A DNA stretch of 64,000 bases, taken from positions 140,735-204,734 of the forward strand of contig JAFEEQ010000026.1 in NCBI GenBank assembly GCA_018241025.1, written 5' to 3'. Every line of letters begins with the position of its first letter. Positions within the stretch are counted from its first letter, which is position 1. Position numbers and translations under genes: made by a program. The notes under the pieces are model-generated. The model saw only the letters and a program-made list of their open reading frames with translations, ran no database searches and was not told the origin of the DNA. Shown here piece after piece: positions 52,891 to 62,378 of this stretch. Source of the DNA: Pseudomonadota bacterium. Lineage in GTDB: Bacteria > Pseudomonadota > Alphaproteobacteria > Micropepsales > Micropepsaceae.

Positions 52891-53613
52891 ATGAAGATCG
52901 AGCGCACGGGTCCATCGAGAGGTACGCGTTCCGTCGGGGCCGCCGCTTATGCGCGCCAGGCCGAAGCGGTTCCGGCTGCCTCGAGCGCGGCGACGGTCGC
53001 CGCCACGGCCAGCGTGCTCGGAATCCCGGAGAGCGAATTCACGCCGCGCGTGCGCGACGCCATCCTCACCCTCATGGGCGAGGTCGACAATCTGCGCCGC
53101 GAGCTGGCCGCGACCCGCGAACGTCTCGGCGAAGCCGAGAAGAACGCCGACAGCGACCAGCTGCTGCCGCTGCTCAACCGCCGTGCCTTCGTGCGCGAGC
53201 TGACGCGCTACATCGCCTTCGCCGGCCGCTACGGCACGCCGGCCAGCCTGATCTATTTCGATCTCAATGACTTCAAGAAGGTCAACGACACCTATGGCCA
53301 TGCCGGCGGCGACGCCGCGCTGATGAACTTCGCCCGGGTGCTCAGTGCCAATGTCCGCGACAGCGATTGCGTCGGCCGTCTCGGCGGCGACGAGTTCGGC
53401 ATTCTCCTGAGCCACGCCGATCAGGCCCAGGCGCACAAGAAGGCCGATGTCCTTGCGGAGCGGCTTCGTGCGTCGCCGACGGTCTGGAACAGCAAGACGA
53501 TTCAGATCAGCTTTGCCTATGGCGCCTTCGAGCTGAAGGCCGGGGACGATGCCGACATGGCCATGGCCCGCGCCGACGAAGCGATGTATGCCCATAAGCG
53601 CGGCACGCGCTGA
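52891..53613 (+). CDS. diguanylate cyclase (GGDEF domain)
   Basis: 240 aa from the ATG at 52891 (AAGGG upstream). A disordered Ala-rich N-terminus, a short coiled coil (NLRRELAATRERLGEAEKNA at about 62-81), then the GGDEF domain: LNRRAFVRELTRYI, DLNDFKKVNDTYGHAGGD, and VGRLGGDEFGILL with intact GGDEF. RDSD five residues before it is the inhibitory I-site. Makes cyclic di-GMP; no sensory domain. Confidence 0.92.
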   Translation: MKIERTGPSRGTRSVGAAAYARQAEAVPAASSAATVAATASVLGIPESEFTPRVRDAILTLMGEVDNLRRELAATRERLGEAEKNADSDQLLPLLNRRAFVRELTRYIAFAGRYGTPASLIYFDLNDFKKVNDTYGHAGGDAALMNFARVLSANVRDSDCVGRLGGDEFGILLSHADQAQAHKKADVLAERLRASPTVWNSKTIQISFAYGAFELKAGDDADMAMARADEAMYAHKRGTR

Positions 53614-53658
53614 GTGCCGCGCAGCGGCGGGTTGGCCGGCGGCGACGCTGCGCGGCAC
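53614..53658. terminator. 13-bp inverted repeat between convergent genes
   Basis: GTGCCGCGCAGCG (53614-53626) and CGCTGCGCGGCAC (53646-53658) are exact reverse complements around a GC-rich loop. It starts directly after the GGDEF stop and ends 5 nt before the DUF465 stop. No T-run, so it may be a bidirectional hairpin barrier rather than a classic terminator. Confidence 0.6.
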
Positions 53659-53663
53659 TTAAA

Positions 53664-53882
53664 TCAAGCGATTATATCCGGCAGCAGCTGGTCGTTGATC
53701 TTGGTGATCTCGTCCTTGAGCTGCAGCTTGCGCTTCTTCAGCCGCGTGATCTGAAGCTGGTCGCGCGCGCCGGCTTCGATCAGCGCCGCCAGCGCGTTGT
53801 CGAGATCGCGGTGCTCCTGCGACAGCGCGGCCAGCTTCGCCCTCAAGGCCACTTCGTCGGGCCGGGTCACTTCACTCGTCAT
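53664..53882 (-). CDS. YdcH/DUF465 family protein (copy 1)
   Basis: 72 aa helical hairpin: LRAKLAALSQEHRDLDNALA, ARDQLQITRLKKRKLQLKDE, ITKINDQLLPDIIA. The start at 53882 removes a long unrelated extension through ubiX. Function unknown. Follows ubiX by 7 nt. Confidence 0.88.
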   Translation of the reverse strand: MTSEVTRPDEVALRAKLAALSQEHRDLDNALAALIEAGARDQLQITRLKKRKLQLKDEITKINDQLLPDIIA

Positions 53883-53889
53883 GATGCGC

Positions 53890-54498
53890 TCAGTCTGCGG
53901 CGGACGTCTTGCGCCGGCCGGTCCAGCGCTTCTGCTTCGGCCAATCATAGCCCAGAAGATCGAGGGCGCGGCCAACGACCTGGTCGACGAAGTCGGAGAT
54001 CTTGTGCGGCTCGTCGTAGAAGGCCGGCATCGGCGGCAGGATGATCGCGCCCATCTCGGCGAGCTGCGCGAGCGTCCGCAGGTGTCCGGCATGCAGCGGC
54101 GTCTCGCGCACGATGAGGACGAGCGGACGGTGCTCCTTCAGGGTGACATCCGCGGCGCGGGTCAGAAGGCTGGTCGTCACCCCGGTCGCGATCTCGGACC
54201 AGGAGCGGACGGAGCAGGGCGCCACGATCATGCCCTTTGTCTTGAACGTGCCCGAAGCGATCGGCGCGCCGATATCCGCCGGGGCGTAGACATGGTCGGC
54301 CAGCGCCTTGACGGCCTTCACCTTGTGCCGGGTCTCGAGCGCGATGGTCATCTCGGCCGCCTTGGTCACGACCAGATGCGATTCGATCTTAATTTCGCGC
54401 AGGACCTCAATCAGGCGAATCCCGTAGGAAACGCCGGAGGCGCCGCTGATCCCGACGACAAGGTGTTCTTTTTCCAGACGTTCCGCGGATTTGGCCAT
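53890..54498 (-). CDS. ubiX: flavin prenyltransferase UbiX
   Basis: 202 aa. LVVGISGASGVSYGIRLIEV FMN-binding loop, SHLVVTKAAEMTIALE, GTFKTKGMIVAPCSVRSWSE, RPLVLIVRETPLHAGHLRTL, and MPAFYDEPHKISDFVDQVVG. Makes the prenylated flavin cofactor for the UbiD decarboxylase of ubiquinone synthesis. Confidence 0.96.
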   Translation of the reverse strand: MAKSAERLEKEHLVVGISGASGVSYGIRLIEVLREIKIESHLVVTKAAEMTIALETRHKVKAVKALADHVYAPADIGAPIASGTFKTKGMIVAPCSVRSWSEIATGVTTSLLTRAADVTLKEHRPLVLIVRETPLHAGHLRTLAQLAEMGAIILPPMPAFYDEPHKISDFVDQVVGRALDLLGYDWPKQKRWTGRRKTSAAD

Positions 54499-54599
54499 GG
54501 CGGTTCCATTTACAGGTCGGAAAGCATCGGCGGAAGAGGGCGTGACATCTCCCTGTCACAGTGATCTAATTTTTGGGCCTAACAAAACGAGGTGCACGC

Positions 54600-54773
54600 A
54601 TGGCACTACAGGGGCATATCCAGGAACTCTCCGAAAAACATAAGAAACTGGAACAGCGCATCCAAAGTGAAATGGCGAATCCCGACTGGAGCGAAGCCAC
54701 GGTCGCCGCGCTGAAGAAAGAAAAACTTCGCATCAAGGACGAACTCGAACGCTTGCGAAGCAGCGTCCACTGA
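54600..54773 (+). CDS. YdcH/DUF465 family protein (copy 2)
   Basis: 57 aa: MALQGHIQELSEKHKKLEQR, ATVAALKKEKLRIKDELERL. A second, shorter member of the family found at 53664, on the other side of ubiX and in opposite orientation. The ATG follows GAGGTG. Function unknown. Confidence 0.85.
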   Translation: MALQGHIQELSEKHKKLEQRIQSEMANPDWSEATVAALKKEKLRIKDELERLRSSVH

Positions 54774-54805
54774 CCTTTCCGATCTGACCTGATCTCCGCC
54801 GCCTT

Positions 54806-56053
54806 CTAGGACGAAGCCGCAACCGGTGCGTTGCGCAATCGTCCGTGCACGGCAACGAAGATGACCAGCGCGCCGAGCTCGAACAGCCCGGCCGCGAAGA
54901 ACGGTGCGCCGGGGAAATAGATCGGTGCATCCGGTCCGGTGAAGAACGAGAACAGCCCGGTCATCACCAGTGGTGCGAAGATAGAGGTCGCGCCGCCGAG
55001 ACTCGACAGCGCGCCCTGCAATTCGCCCTGCTCGTTGGCCGGCACCTGGCGCGAGACGATCGAGGTCAGTGCCGGATTGCCGACGCCCGACAGCGCCCAG
55101 ACCGCCATCCAGGCGTAGAGCATCCAGGGCCGGGTGGAGAAGGCATAGCCGGCATAGCCCAGCGCAGCGCAGGCATAACCGAGATAGACCGCGCGGGTTT
55201 CGCCGATGCGCGGCACGATCAGCCGCGGCAGCACGCCGAAGGACAGCGTCGTCAGGATGCCGACCGCGACCAGCGACATCGCGACATCGCCGGGCCCCCA
55301 GCCGAATTTCTCCATCGTGTAATAGGTCCAGGTCGCCGGGTTCGCGTCATGGGCGAGACGGGCCAGGATGAAGACGCCGATGAGGCCGAAGATCATCGGA
55401 TAGCGCCTTATCGCCAGCAGCGAGCCGACCGGATTGGCGCGCCACAGCTCGAATTTGCGACGCCGCTCGGGCGGCAGCGACTCCTTGAGGACGAGCCAGC
55501 CGAACAGCGCGTTCAGCCCGGTCACCACGGCGGCGGCGAAGAACGGCGTTCGTGTGCCGAAATGGTCGCCCAGAAGTCCGCCCAGCGCCGGGCCGAGCAC
55601 GAAGCCGATGCCGAAGGCAGCACCGGTCAATCCGAAATTCGCCGCGCGCTTCTCCGGCGGCGAGACGTCGGCGATATAGGCATTGATCGCGGCATAGGAG
55701 CCGGCCGCAGCGCCCGACAGGACGCGCGCGACGATCAGCCAGACGATATTCGGCGCGAAGCCCGAAAGCGCATAGTCGATGCCGAGCGCGGTCAGCGACA
55801 GGATCAGCACCGGCCGCCGGCCATAGCGGTCGCTCAAGTTTCCCAGCACCGGCGCGAAGAAGAACTGCATCAGGGCGAACAGGAAGAACAGCAGCCCGCC
55901 CCAGCGCGCCGCGCCCGACAGTGTGTCCCCGGTCAGCTCGGCGATCAGCCTGGGCGCCACCGGAATGATCAGTCCCAGGCCGATCGTGTCGATCAGCATG
56001 GTCATGAAGATGAAGGCCAGCGCATAGCGGCTGGTGAAACTCTGCTCGCGCAA
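54806..56053 (-). CDS. MFS transporter, TetA/DHA1 type
   Basis: 415 aa with a TTG start at 56053 (GGGGG 7 nt upstream); no ATG precedes the first helix. Twelve helices. [20 protein letters not shown] in helix 1, [17 protein letters not shown] between helices 2 and 3, [20 protein letters not shown] in helix 5 (motif C region with [10 protein letters not shown]). Closest in form to tetracycline-type drug efflux; actual substrate unknown. Confidence 0.9.
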   Translation of the reverse strand: MREQSFTSRYALAFIFMTMLIDTIGLGLIIPVAPRLIAELTGDTLSGAARWGGLLFFLFALMQFFFAPVLGNLSDRYGRRPVLILSLTALGIDYALSGFAPNIVWLIVARVLSGAAAGSYAAINAYIADVSPPEKRAANFGLTGAAFGIGFVLGPALGGLLGDHFGTRTPFFAAAVVTGLNALFGWLVLKESLPPERRRKFELWRANPVGSLLAIRRYPMIFGLIGVFILARLAHDANPATWTYYTMEKFGWGPGDVAMSLVAVGILTTLSFGVLPRLIVPRIGETRAVYLGYACAALGYAGYAFSTRPWMLYAWMAVWALSGVGNPALTSIVSRQVPANEQGELQGALSSLGGATSIFAPLVMTGLFSFFTGPDAPIYFPGAPFFAAGLFELGALVIFVAVHGRLRNAPVAASS

Positions 56054-56180
56054 TGGCGATCCCCCAAGGCTGGGAGGCAGGGTAAGGCTCCGCCGGAGTG
56101 CCGTCTTGTACAAAATTCCCGGGGCCGGTGCGGACCCAGGGGCCGGCTCGTCCGTTCCACTCCTGGAAAGGAGCGCAACC

Positions 56181-56333
56181 ATGATCCGCAAATTGCCGTC
56201 CGGCGGCTATCGTCTCTATTCGCGCAAGAAGAACCCAAAGACCGGCAAGCGCCGCAACCTCGGCACCTTCAAGTCGCGCGCCGCCGCCGAGCGGCACGAA
56301 CGTGCCGTCCAGTATTACAAACACGCCGGCTGA
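56181..56333 (+). CDS. conserved 50-residue basic protein
   Basis: MIRKLPSGGYRLYSRKKNPK, TGKRRNLGTFKSRAAAERHE, RAVQYYKHAG. AAGGAG 7 nt before the ATG. I recall near-identical small proteins across Alphaproteobacteria; the pattern suggests nucleic-acid binding. No experimental function known to me. Confidence 0.75.
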   Translation: MIRKLPSGGYRLYSRKKNPKTGKRRNLGTFKSRAAAERHERAVQYYKHAG

Positions 56334-56337
56334 ACGG

Positions 56338-56502
56338 TCAGCGCACGGGCTTCAGAGTTTCCTGCTCGGCGATCTCCATCAGCCAGAGCAGATGCGGCCG
56401 CGCGTCGTCGAAGCGCCCGAGGGCGTGGAAGTCGTAGATGAGATCCTGCAGCTGCTTGAGCAGCGCATCGGGCTCGACCGGCCCGGAATTCCTGACAGAC
56501 AC
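56338..56502 (-). CDS. small helical protein (54 aa)
   Basis: From a GTG at 56502 behind GGGGG: EPDALLKQLQDLIYDFHALG, RFDDARPHLLWLMEIAEQET. Amphipathic and protein-like, with normal codon use. Convergent with the gene at 56181, four bases apart. No family recognised; start uncertain. Confidence 0.45.
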   Translation of the reverse strand: MSVRNSGPVEPDALLKQLQDLIYDFHALGRFDDARPHLLWLMEIAEQETLKPVR

Positions 56503-56644
56503 CAAACGCCCCCACACAACGCAACGCGGCAGCATCGCGGCCAAGGCATTGACAGGCTACCCCTCCGAATTGGGGGTCACTCGCTTTGGGTTGGCGGTTG
56601 TGGATCACAACCAAACTCGTATGCACCGAGATACGACGCAATGC

Positions 56645-57589
56645 CTAGTCCCACCAAAAGAACCACCAGTCGCTGGACAACAAGGCCGCCGCCAGATTGC
56701 TGTAGGTTTCGACGCCTTGATCGATGATGTCCGCGCAATAGATATATTGCTCTTTGGCAAGCGCGAGCGCGGCGTCACGCGTGTCGGGCGGACGAGTCAC
56801 TGTCAGGTTCAGTGTGTCGAACCCCATGCCCACCAGTTCCACACCATAGCGATCGCGCCAGCTCCGCAGCGCTGCGACGTGGTATTCGGGTGCGGGGCAT
56901 TCGTTCCACTCGCCCCATCGCAAATAGGCTGGAATGGTTGTCCAATCGTCTGTCGGAATCAGGGCGATGTAGACCTTGGGAAGCGGTGTGCCATTTAGGT
57001 CATACGCAACGGTAAGTCCGGGCGAGCCTTCCGGCTGCGCGGGCCATGTTCCGATCTCGGGCTCGTGTGGAGTGTCTAGAAGCTTGGCCAGTGTCTCTTC
57101 CCGGCTCAGAGTGTGGGAATGGCCCTCCCCATCGGTCAAAAAAATCGTCGGCAAGGCCATATCTGGATTTTTTTCGAGATCTTTCCTGAGGCCGGCTTCA
57201 GCTGCAACCTCGTCGGCCTTTCGTTTTGCCGCAAAATCGTCGGGCCATCGAATCTGTGCTGCGCTGGCAAGCACTTCCGCTAGTGGTGGTCGCGGCCAAA
57301 ACTTATCGGCATCCGGTCCAAATGGCTCGAACAGGTTTCGCAGGCCTGCGTCATCGCCTCCCAATATGACGGGCATGCCGCGACCCGCGGATTTCAAGTC
57401 TTTCCACTTGCTGAGTGCCTGATCGCTGCGAACTTCGACGAGTTCGAAAGGGAAGTGTTTTCGTCCGGCTTCGGCATCTTCGCGGGCGCGGCGCTTGTAG
57501 TCCGGTTCGTCTTCGGCTTTTGCCTGCCAGCCGAACGCCGCAAGAACGACCGAAATCAATCCTCCCACTGTGAAGCTGCGGCGCTGCAT
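56645..57589 (-). CDS. DUF4253 family secreted protein
   Basis: 314 aa. Signal peptide (RRSFTVGGLISVVLAAFGWQ, cut near AKA). C-terminal DUF4253 domain: PAYLRWGEWNECPAPEYHVA, ALRSWRDRYGVELVGMGFDT, ALALAKEQYIYCADIIDQGV, LLSSDWWFFWWD. N-terminal ~150 residues are unassigned. Function unknown. Four bases downstream of the convergent-side acyl-CoA ligase start is not seen; it follows on the opposite flank, same strand as that ligase. Confidence 0.8.
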   Translation of the reverse strand: MQRRSFTVGGLISVVLAAFGWQAKAEDEPDYKRRAREDAEAGRKHFPFELVEVRSDQALSKWKDLKSAGRGMPVILGGDDAGLRNLFEPFGPDADKFWPRPPLAEVLASAAQIRWPDDFAAKRKADEVAAEAGLRKDLEKNPDMALPTIFLTDGEGHSHTLSREETLAKLLDTPHEPEIGTWPAQPEGSPGLTVAYDLNGTPLPKVYIALIPTDDWTTIPAYLRWGEWNECPAPEYHVAALRSWRDRYGVELVGMGFDTLNLTVTRPPDTRDAALALAKEQYIYCADIIDQGVETYSNLAAALLSSDWWFFWWD

Positions 57590-57592
57590 CGC

Positions 57593-59476
57593 TCAGTTCA
57601 CGTCCTTCGTCATCTCGCGCAGCTTGAACTTCTGGATCTTGCCGGTCGAGGTCTTCGGCAGGTCCACGAAAGCGACATGGCGGGGGCATTTGTAGCGCGC
57701 CAGGTTCTGGCGGCAATACTCGATCAGCTCATCCGCCGTCACATGCTCGAAGCCGGATTTGCGTTCGACGAAGGCGCAGGGTGTCTCGCCCCATTTCTCG
57801 TCGTCCTTCGCGACCACGGCGACGAACATCACCGCCGGATGCTTGTTCAGCACGTCCTCGACCTCGATCGACGAGATGTTCTCGCCGCCCGAGATGATGA
57901 TGTCCTTTGAGCGATCCTTGAGTTGCACATAGCCATCCGGATACATCACGCCGAGATCGCCGGAATGGAACCAGCCGCCGGCAAAAGCCTCCTTGGTCGC
58001 TTTCGGATTCTTCAGATAGCCCTTCATCACGACATTGCCGCGGAACATGACTTCGCCCAGCGTCGTGCCGTCGGCCGGCACCGGCTCCATCGTCTCCGGA
58101 TCCATCACAGACAAGGCGTCGAGCGCGTGATAGCGCACGCCCTGGCGCGCCTTCTTGGCCGCGCGCGGTCCCGGCTCGAGCGCTTCCCAGTCGCTGCTCC
58201 ACTCGTTGACCACGGCGGGGCCGTAGGTCTCGGTCAGGCCATAGACATGGGTGACGTTGAACCCGGCTTCGGCCATCGCGGCGAGAACCGATTCCGGCGG
58301 CGGCGCGGCGGCGGTGACGAACTCCACCTTGCGGGTCAGCGGCCGGCGCTCCTCGGGCTTGGCATTGATGAAGGTCGACATCACGATCGGCGCGCCGCAG
58401 AGATGGGTGACGTCGTGATCGGCGATGGCGTCGAACATTGCCTTGGCGCGCACCCAGCGCAGGCAGACATGCGTACCGGCCACGACCGACAGTGCCCAGG
58501 GGAAGCACCAGCCGTTGCAGTGAAACATCGGCAGCGTCCAGAGATACACCGGGTGATAGGGCATGCGCGCCGCGATCACGTTGCCATAACCCATCAGCGC
58601 CGCGCCGCGATGATGGAACACCACGCCCTTGGGGTTGCCGGTGGTGCCGGAGGTGTAGTTGAGCGAGATCGCGTCCCATTCATCGGCCGGCCGCACCCAG
58701 TCGTACTCCGGATCGCCTTCACTGATGAAGGCTTCATAGTCGATGCTGCCGAGCCGCTCGCCGCTCTGCGGGAACTCCGGATCGTCGTAGTCGATGACGA
58801 TGGGGTGCACCTTGGCGAGCTTCAGCGTCTCCTTGATGGTGGCGGAGAACTCGCGATCGGTGATCAGCACCTTCGCTTCGCCATGGTCGAGGATGAAAGC
58901 GAGCGCCGCGGCATCGAGCCGGGTGTTGAGCGTGTTCAGGACCGCACCGCACATCGGCACGCCGTAATGCGCCTCCAGCATCGGCGGGGTGTTGGCCAGC
59001 ATCACCGCGACGGTGTCGCCCTTCTTGATCCCGGCCTTGGCCAGCGCCGAGGCAAGCTGGCGCGCGCGGGTGTAGTAGGCGGCATAGGTGAAGCGCTGAT
59101 TGCCGTGCACGATGGCGATACGGTCCGGAAACACCGAAGCCGAACGCTCGAGGAAGGTCAGCGGCGTCAGCGCCTGATAGTTCGCGGGATTGCGGTCGAG
59201 ATCGCTGTCGTATTTCCCCGCGCCCAGCCGCGCCGGCCGCGGCATTGCCCGATCCGCAGGGCGTCGCGCATGGGCTTTCAGGCGGCGGACCGCTTGGGGC
59301 TTGGCCGGGATGCGGTTGGCGACCGGACGCGGCGCGGCCTTCTTTTTCGCGGCGGGTTTTTTCGGAGCCGCCTTCTTGGCCTTGCGCGACAGGGTCTTCG
59401 CCGCAGCTTTCTTTGCGGCCTTGGGGCGCCTTGCCGCCGGCTTGGACTTCTTTATCTTCGATTTCGGCTTGGCCAT
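57593..59476 (-). CDS. acyl-CoA synthetase with a Lys/Ala/Pro-rich histone-H1-like N-terminal tail
   Basis: 627 aa. Residues about 85-627 are an AMP-forming medium/long-chain acyl-CoA ligase: SLNYTSGTTGNPKGVVFHHR (P-loop, near 275), YGLTETYGPAVVNEW, GWFHSGDLGVMYPDGYVQLK, DRSKDIIISGGENISSIEVE, and KTSTGKIQKFKLRE with the catalytic Lys. Before it come ~75 residues almost only of Lys, Ala, Pro and Arg (repeats such as KKAAAK, KKPAAKKKAA), absent from ordinary family members. ATG at 59476 opens this tail without a break in frame. Activates fatty or aromatic acids; the tail could bind DNA, RNA or membrane. Confidence 0.9.
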   Translation of the reverse strand: MAKPKSKIKKSKPAARRPKAAKKAAAKTLSRKAKKAAPKKPAAKKKAAPRPVANRIPAKPQAVRRLKAHARRPADRAMPRPARLGAGKYDSDLDRNPANYQALTPLTFLERSASVFPDRIAIVHGNQRFTYAAYYTRARQLASALAKAGIKKGDTVAVMLANTPPMLEAHYGVPMCGAVLNTLNTRLDAAALAFILDHGEAKVLITDREFSATIKETLKLAKVHPIVIDYDDPEFPQSGERLGSIDYEAFISEGDPEYDWVRPADEWDAISLNYTSGTTGNPKGVVFHHRGAALMGYGNVIAARMPYHPVYLWTLPMFHCNGWCFPWALSVVAGTHVCLRWVRAKAMFDAIADHDVTHLCGAPIVMSTFINAKPEERRPLTRKVEFVTAAAPPPESVLAAMAEAGFNVTHVYGLTETYGPAVVNEWSSDWEALEPGPRAAKKARQGVRYHALDALSVMDPETMEPVPADGTTLGEVMFRGNVVMKGYLKNPKATKEAFAGGWFHSGDLGVMYPDGYVQLKDRSKDIIISGGENISSIEVEDVLNKHPAVMFVAVVAKDDEKWGETPCAFVERKSGFEHVTADELIEYCRQNLARYKCPRHVAFVDLPKTSTGKIQKFKLREMTKDVN

Positions 59477-59601
59477 GGCGGTCCGGACGTCTTTGGGTTG
59501 CGAAGCCGGCGAACGCTAAAGAATGCCGCATTAACCAGCAAGCTTTCCGCCATGGACCTGCCGCAATGGCATTGCTAGGTAGCGGCGATCAGGGAAAAGC
59601 G

Positions 59602-60216
59602 ATGTCCGTACAGGTCGAGACCAAGCCGCGCGGCCTCCGCCGCCTCTATGCCTGGATGATGGCGAACGCCCAGGGCCGTCATGCCTGGGTCGCGCTCGCT
59701 GCCTTCGCATTTGCGGAAGCCTCCTTCTTTCCAATTCCGCCCGACGTGATGCTGCTGCCGATGATGCTGGCGAACCGCCGCCGCGCACTTGCCGTCGCGG
59801 CCTGGTGCACGCTGTGGTCGGTGCTGGGCGGCATGCTCGGCTATGCCATCGGCGCGCTGTTCTGGGATACGGCGGGGCTGTGGCTGATCGGTGTGCTGCA
59901 CATTCCGCTCGACCAGGTCGAAGCCCTGCGCATGAAATACAGCGCCAACGCCTTCCTCATCGCGATCCAGGGGCTGACCCCGATCCCGTTCAAGCTTGTG
60001 ACGATCTCGGCCGGCCTCGCCGCCGTGCCCTTCGGTGCGTTCCTCGCCTACGCCGCGATCGCCCGCAGCGTCCGTTTCATCGTGATCGAGGGCATCCTGG
60101 TCTATGTCTTCGGCGACAAGGCGCGCGAGATTCTCGAGAAATATATGGAAGCGGTGCTGATCGGCTTCCTGGTGCTTGTGGTTCTGGGTTTCGTTGCGCT
60201 GCGCTACGCGTTCTAA
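59602..60216 (+). CDS. YqaA/DedA-type (VTT domain) membrane protein
   Basis: 204 aa from the ATG at 59602 (AGGGAA upstream). ALAAFAFAEASFFPIPPDVM, LGGMLGYAIGALFWDTAGL, FLIAIQGLTPIPFKLVTISA-GL and SVRFIVIEGILVYVFG fit the SNARE-associated/DedA family, which includes lipid scramblases. Substrate not known. Longer upstream reading overlaps the ligase tail and is rejected. Confidence 0.88.
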   Translation: MSVQVETKPRGLRRLYAWMMANAQGRHAWVALAAFAFAEASFFPIPPDVMLLPMMLANRRRALAVAAWCTLWSVLGGMLGYAIGALFWDTAGLWLIGVLHIPLDQVEALRMKYSANAFLIAIQGLTPIPFKLVTISAGLAAVPFGAFLAYAAIARSVRFIVIEGILVYVFGDKAREILEKYMEAVLIGFLVLVVLGFVALRYAF

Positions 60217-60328
60217 GTAGTTCGCGAAATTCCGGCGATGTTGTGGCGGGCTCCCTTGCGGTTCCGCAAAGCAGCCCTGCTTTGACTTGGGCTATGGCGC
60301 GCGTCATACCCGCCATCACGGTTCGGCC

Positions 60329-61579
60329 ATGCAAAAACAGATTTTGGCGCTGGGCGCCATCCTCTTCTCGACAGCGCTCTATATCGCCGGCAACGGACTC
60401 GTCGGCGTGCTCATTCCCGCGCGCGCCAATATCGAACATTTCTCCAGCCTGACGCTCGGCATCATCGGCTCGGCTTATTTTGCCGGCTTCGTCATCGGCT
60501 GTTTCGCCGGTCCGCGCCTGCTCGCCCGTGTCGGGCACAGCCGGACCTTCGCCGTCGGCGCCGGCGTTTCGGCGGCGACGATCCTGATCCAGTCGCTCGC
60601 GGTCTCCGAGCCGGTCTGGATCCTGATGCGTGGCGCCTTCGGCGTTGCCGCGGCCTGCATCTATATGGTCATCGAAAGCTGGCTGAACGATCGCGCCACG
60701 AACGAAACCCGCGGCCGCATCTTTTCGTCCTATCTGACGGTGACCTTTTCGGCCATCGTCGTCGGTCAGATGCTCTACGGAACCGCTTCGCCGAATTCCG
60801 ATGCGCTCTTCATCACCTGCGCGATCTGTTACGCACTCTGCCTGATCCCGATGGGCCTCACGCGCCTGCCGCAGCCGCACGCCACCGAGGTGCCGGTGCT
60901 GCGTCCGCTCAAGCTCTATCGCGTCTCGCCCGTCGGGGTGATGGGTTGCGTCGCGGTCGGCTTCGCCAACAGCGCGATCTGGACGCTGGCGCCGGTCTTC
61001 GCCCAAAGCCATGGCCTCGCCAAAAGCTGGCTCGGCATCTTCATGAGCGCCTTCACGCTGGGTGGCGCATTGATCCAGCTTCCGCTCGGACGGCTCTCCG
61101 ACCGCATGGACCGGCGCTATATCATCGCTTTCGTCTGCATCTGCGCTGCCGCTGCCGGTTTGGCGCTTGCCCTGCTGCCGCTCGGCCGCACCGGCATTCT
61201 CTGGCTGATCGGCGTGTTCGGTATGGCGGCGCTGCCGCTCTACGGACTATCGGTCGCGCACACCAACGACCGCACGCCGCGCGACGCTTTCGTCGAGGCA
61301 TCGGCGACATTGCTCCTGACCAACTCGCTGGCCTCGGTCGGCGGCCCGACGCTGGCGGCATTGGCGATGGGACAATTCGGCAGCCGGTCGCTGTTCTTCT
61401 ATACGGCGGCGATCCACGTCGCGATGGCGGCCTTTACCATTGCACGCATCGCAACCAAGGATGCGGCTCCGGCCGAATCCCGCGAGCGCTACGAGGCCGT
61501 GCCCCTGCCGCAGACCGCGACCTTCACCGAAGACACGCTCGATCCGCGTGCCGCCGACGAGCAGAAGAGCGCGGCCTGA
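60329..61579 (+). CDS. MFS transporter
   Basis: 416 aa, twelve helices. LGIIGSAYFAGFVIGCFAGP, VIESWLNDRATNETRGRIFS, LGGALIQLPLGRLSDRMDRR, plus a polar C-terminal tail. The helix-4 'ESWLND' and loop 'RG' resemble YfkF/YcaD-type carriers. Substrate unknown. It abuts the convergent DUF1013 gene with no gap. Confidence 0.9.
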   Translation: MQKQILALGAILFSTALYIAGNGLVGVLIPARANIEHFSSLTLGIIGSAYFAGFVIGCFAGPRLLARVGHSRTFAVGAGVSAATILIQSLAVSEPVWILMRGAFGVAAACIYMVIESWLNDRATNETRGRIFSSYLTVTFSAIVVGQMLYGTASPNSDALFITCAICYALCLIPMGLTRLPQPHATEVPVLRPLKLYRVSPVGVMGCVAVGFANSAIWTLAPVFAQSHGLAKSWLGIFMSAFTLGGALIQLPLGRLSDRMDRRYIIAFVCICAAAAGLALALLPLGRTGILWLIGVFGMAALPLYGLSVAHTNDRTPRDAFVEASATLLLTNSLASVGGPTLAALAMGQFGSRSLFFYTAAIHVAMAAFTIARIATKDAAPAESRERYEAVPLPQTATFTEDTLDPRAADEQKSAA

Positions 61580-62248
61580 TCAGCCCGGGCTGTCGTCTTC
61601 CTGCGGGAATTCCAGCGGATCGGGATCGGCGCCCAGCGTTTCGTCGACCGGCACGGTCTCCGAAATCGGCTTCAGGCTGCGGCCGGCCTTCTCGGCGCGC
61701 TTGATCGCGCGGTCGCGCTTGGCACCGGCGCGCGACACCGCGAGATCGAGTTCGAGCTGCGAGCAGAGGCCCAGCGTCACCGGATCGACCGCCTTGATGT
61801 TGGTCGCGTTCCAGTGGCTGCGCTCGCGGATCTTCTGGATCGTCGCCTTGGTCGTGCCGATCAGCCGGATGATGTCGGCATCGGCGAATTCGGGATGGTT
61901 GCGCAGGATCCAGTAGACCGCATCGGGCTTGTCCTGGCGCTTCGACACCGGCGTATAGCGCGGCGCCTTCTTCTGCTTCACCGCCGGCATCTTGTGCTTG
62001 GGCGCCGCCATCTTGAGGCGCGCCTTCGGATTCTTCTCGGCGTCTTCGATCGCTTCGCGGGTCAGCTGGCCACTCGACACCGGGTCCTGGCCCTTGATGC
62101 CCTTGGCGACGTCTTCGTCGGCGATGCCCTTCACTTCGAGCGGGTGCAGGCCGCAGAACTCGGCAATCTGCTCGAAGGTCAGTGAGGTGTTGTCGACCAG
62201 CCAGACGGCGGTCGCCTTGGGCATGAGCGGGCGGACGGGTTCGGCCAT
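61580..62248 (-). CDS. DUF1013/TrcR family regulator
   Basis: 222 aa from the ATG at 62248 (AAGGAGAG upstream). MPKATAVWLVDNTSLTFEQI, AEFCGLHPLEVKGIADEDVA, VYWILRNHPEFADADIIRLI-GTTK, IRERSHWNATNIKAVDPVTL. Two HTH-like segments. A family restricted to Alphaproteobacteria, named TrcR in annotation; thought to act in transcription. Highly conserved core gene. Confidence 0.88.
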   Translation of the reverse strand: MAEPVRPLMPKATAVWLVDNTSLTFEQIAEFCGLHPLEVKGIADEDVAKGIKGQDPVSSGQLTREAIEDAEKNPKARLKMAAPKHKMPAVKQKKAPRYTPVSKRQDKPDAVYWILRNHPEFADADIIRLIGTTKATIQKIRERSHWNATNIKAVDPVTLGLCSQLELDLAVSRAGAKRDRAIKRAEKAGRSLKPISETVPVDETLGADPDPLEFPQEDDSPG

Positions 62249-62378
62249 GAATTCTCTCCTTGCGGGCGGGGCCGTTTCCCGGCCCTCGCCCCCCTTAAGG
62301 CACAACCTTGTGGGGAACGGCTGGGGTTTTAGCGACTGGCCGCAGGGAAGGGAAGAGAATTCGCCGGAAGGGCCGGTT

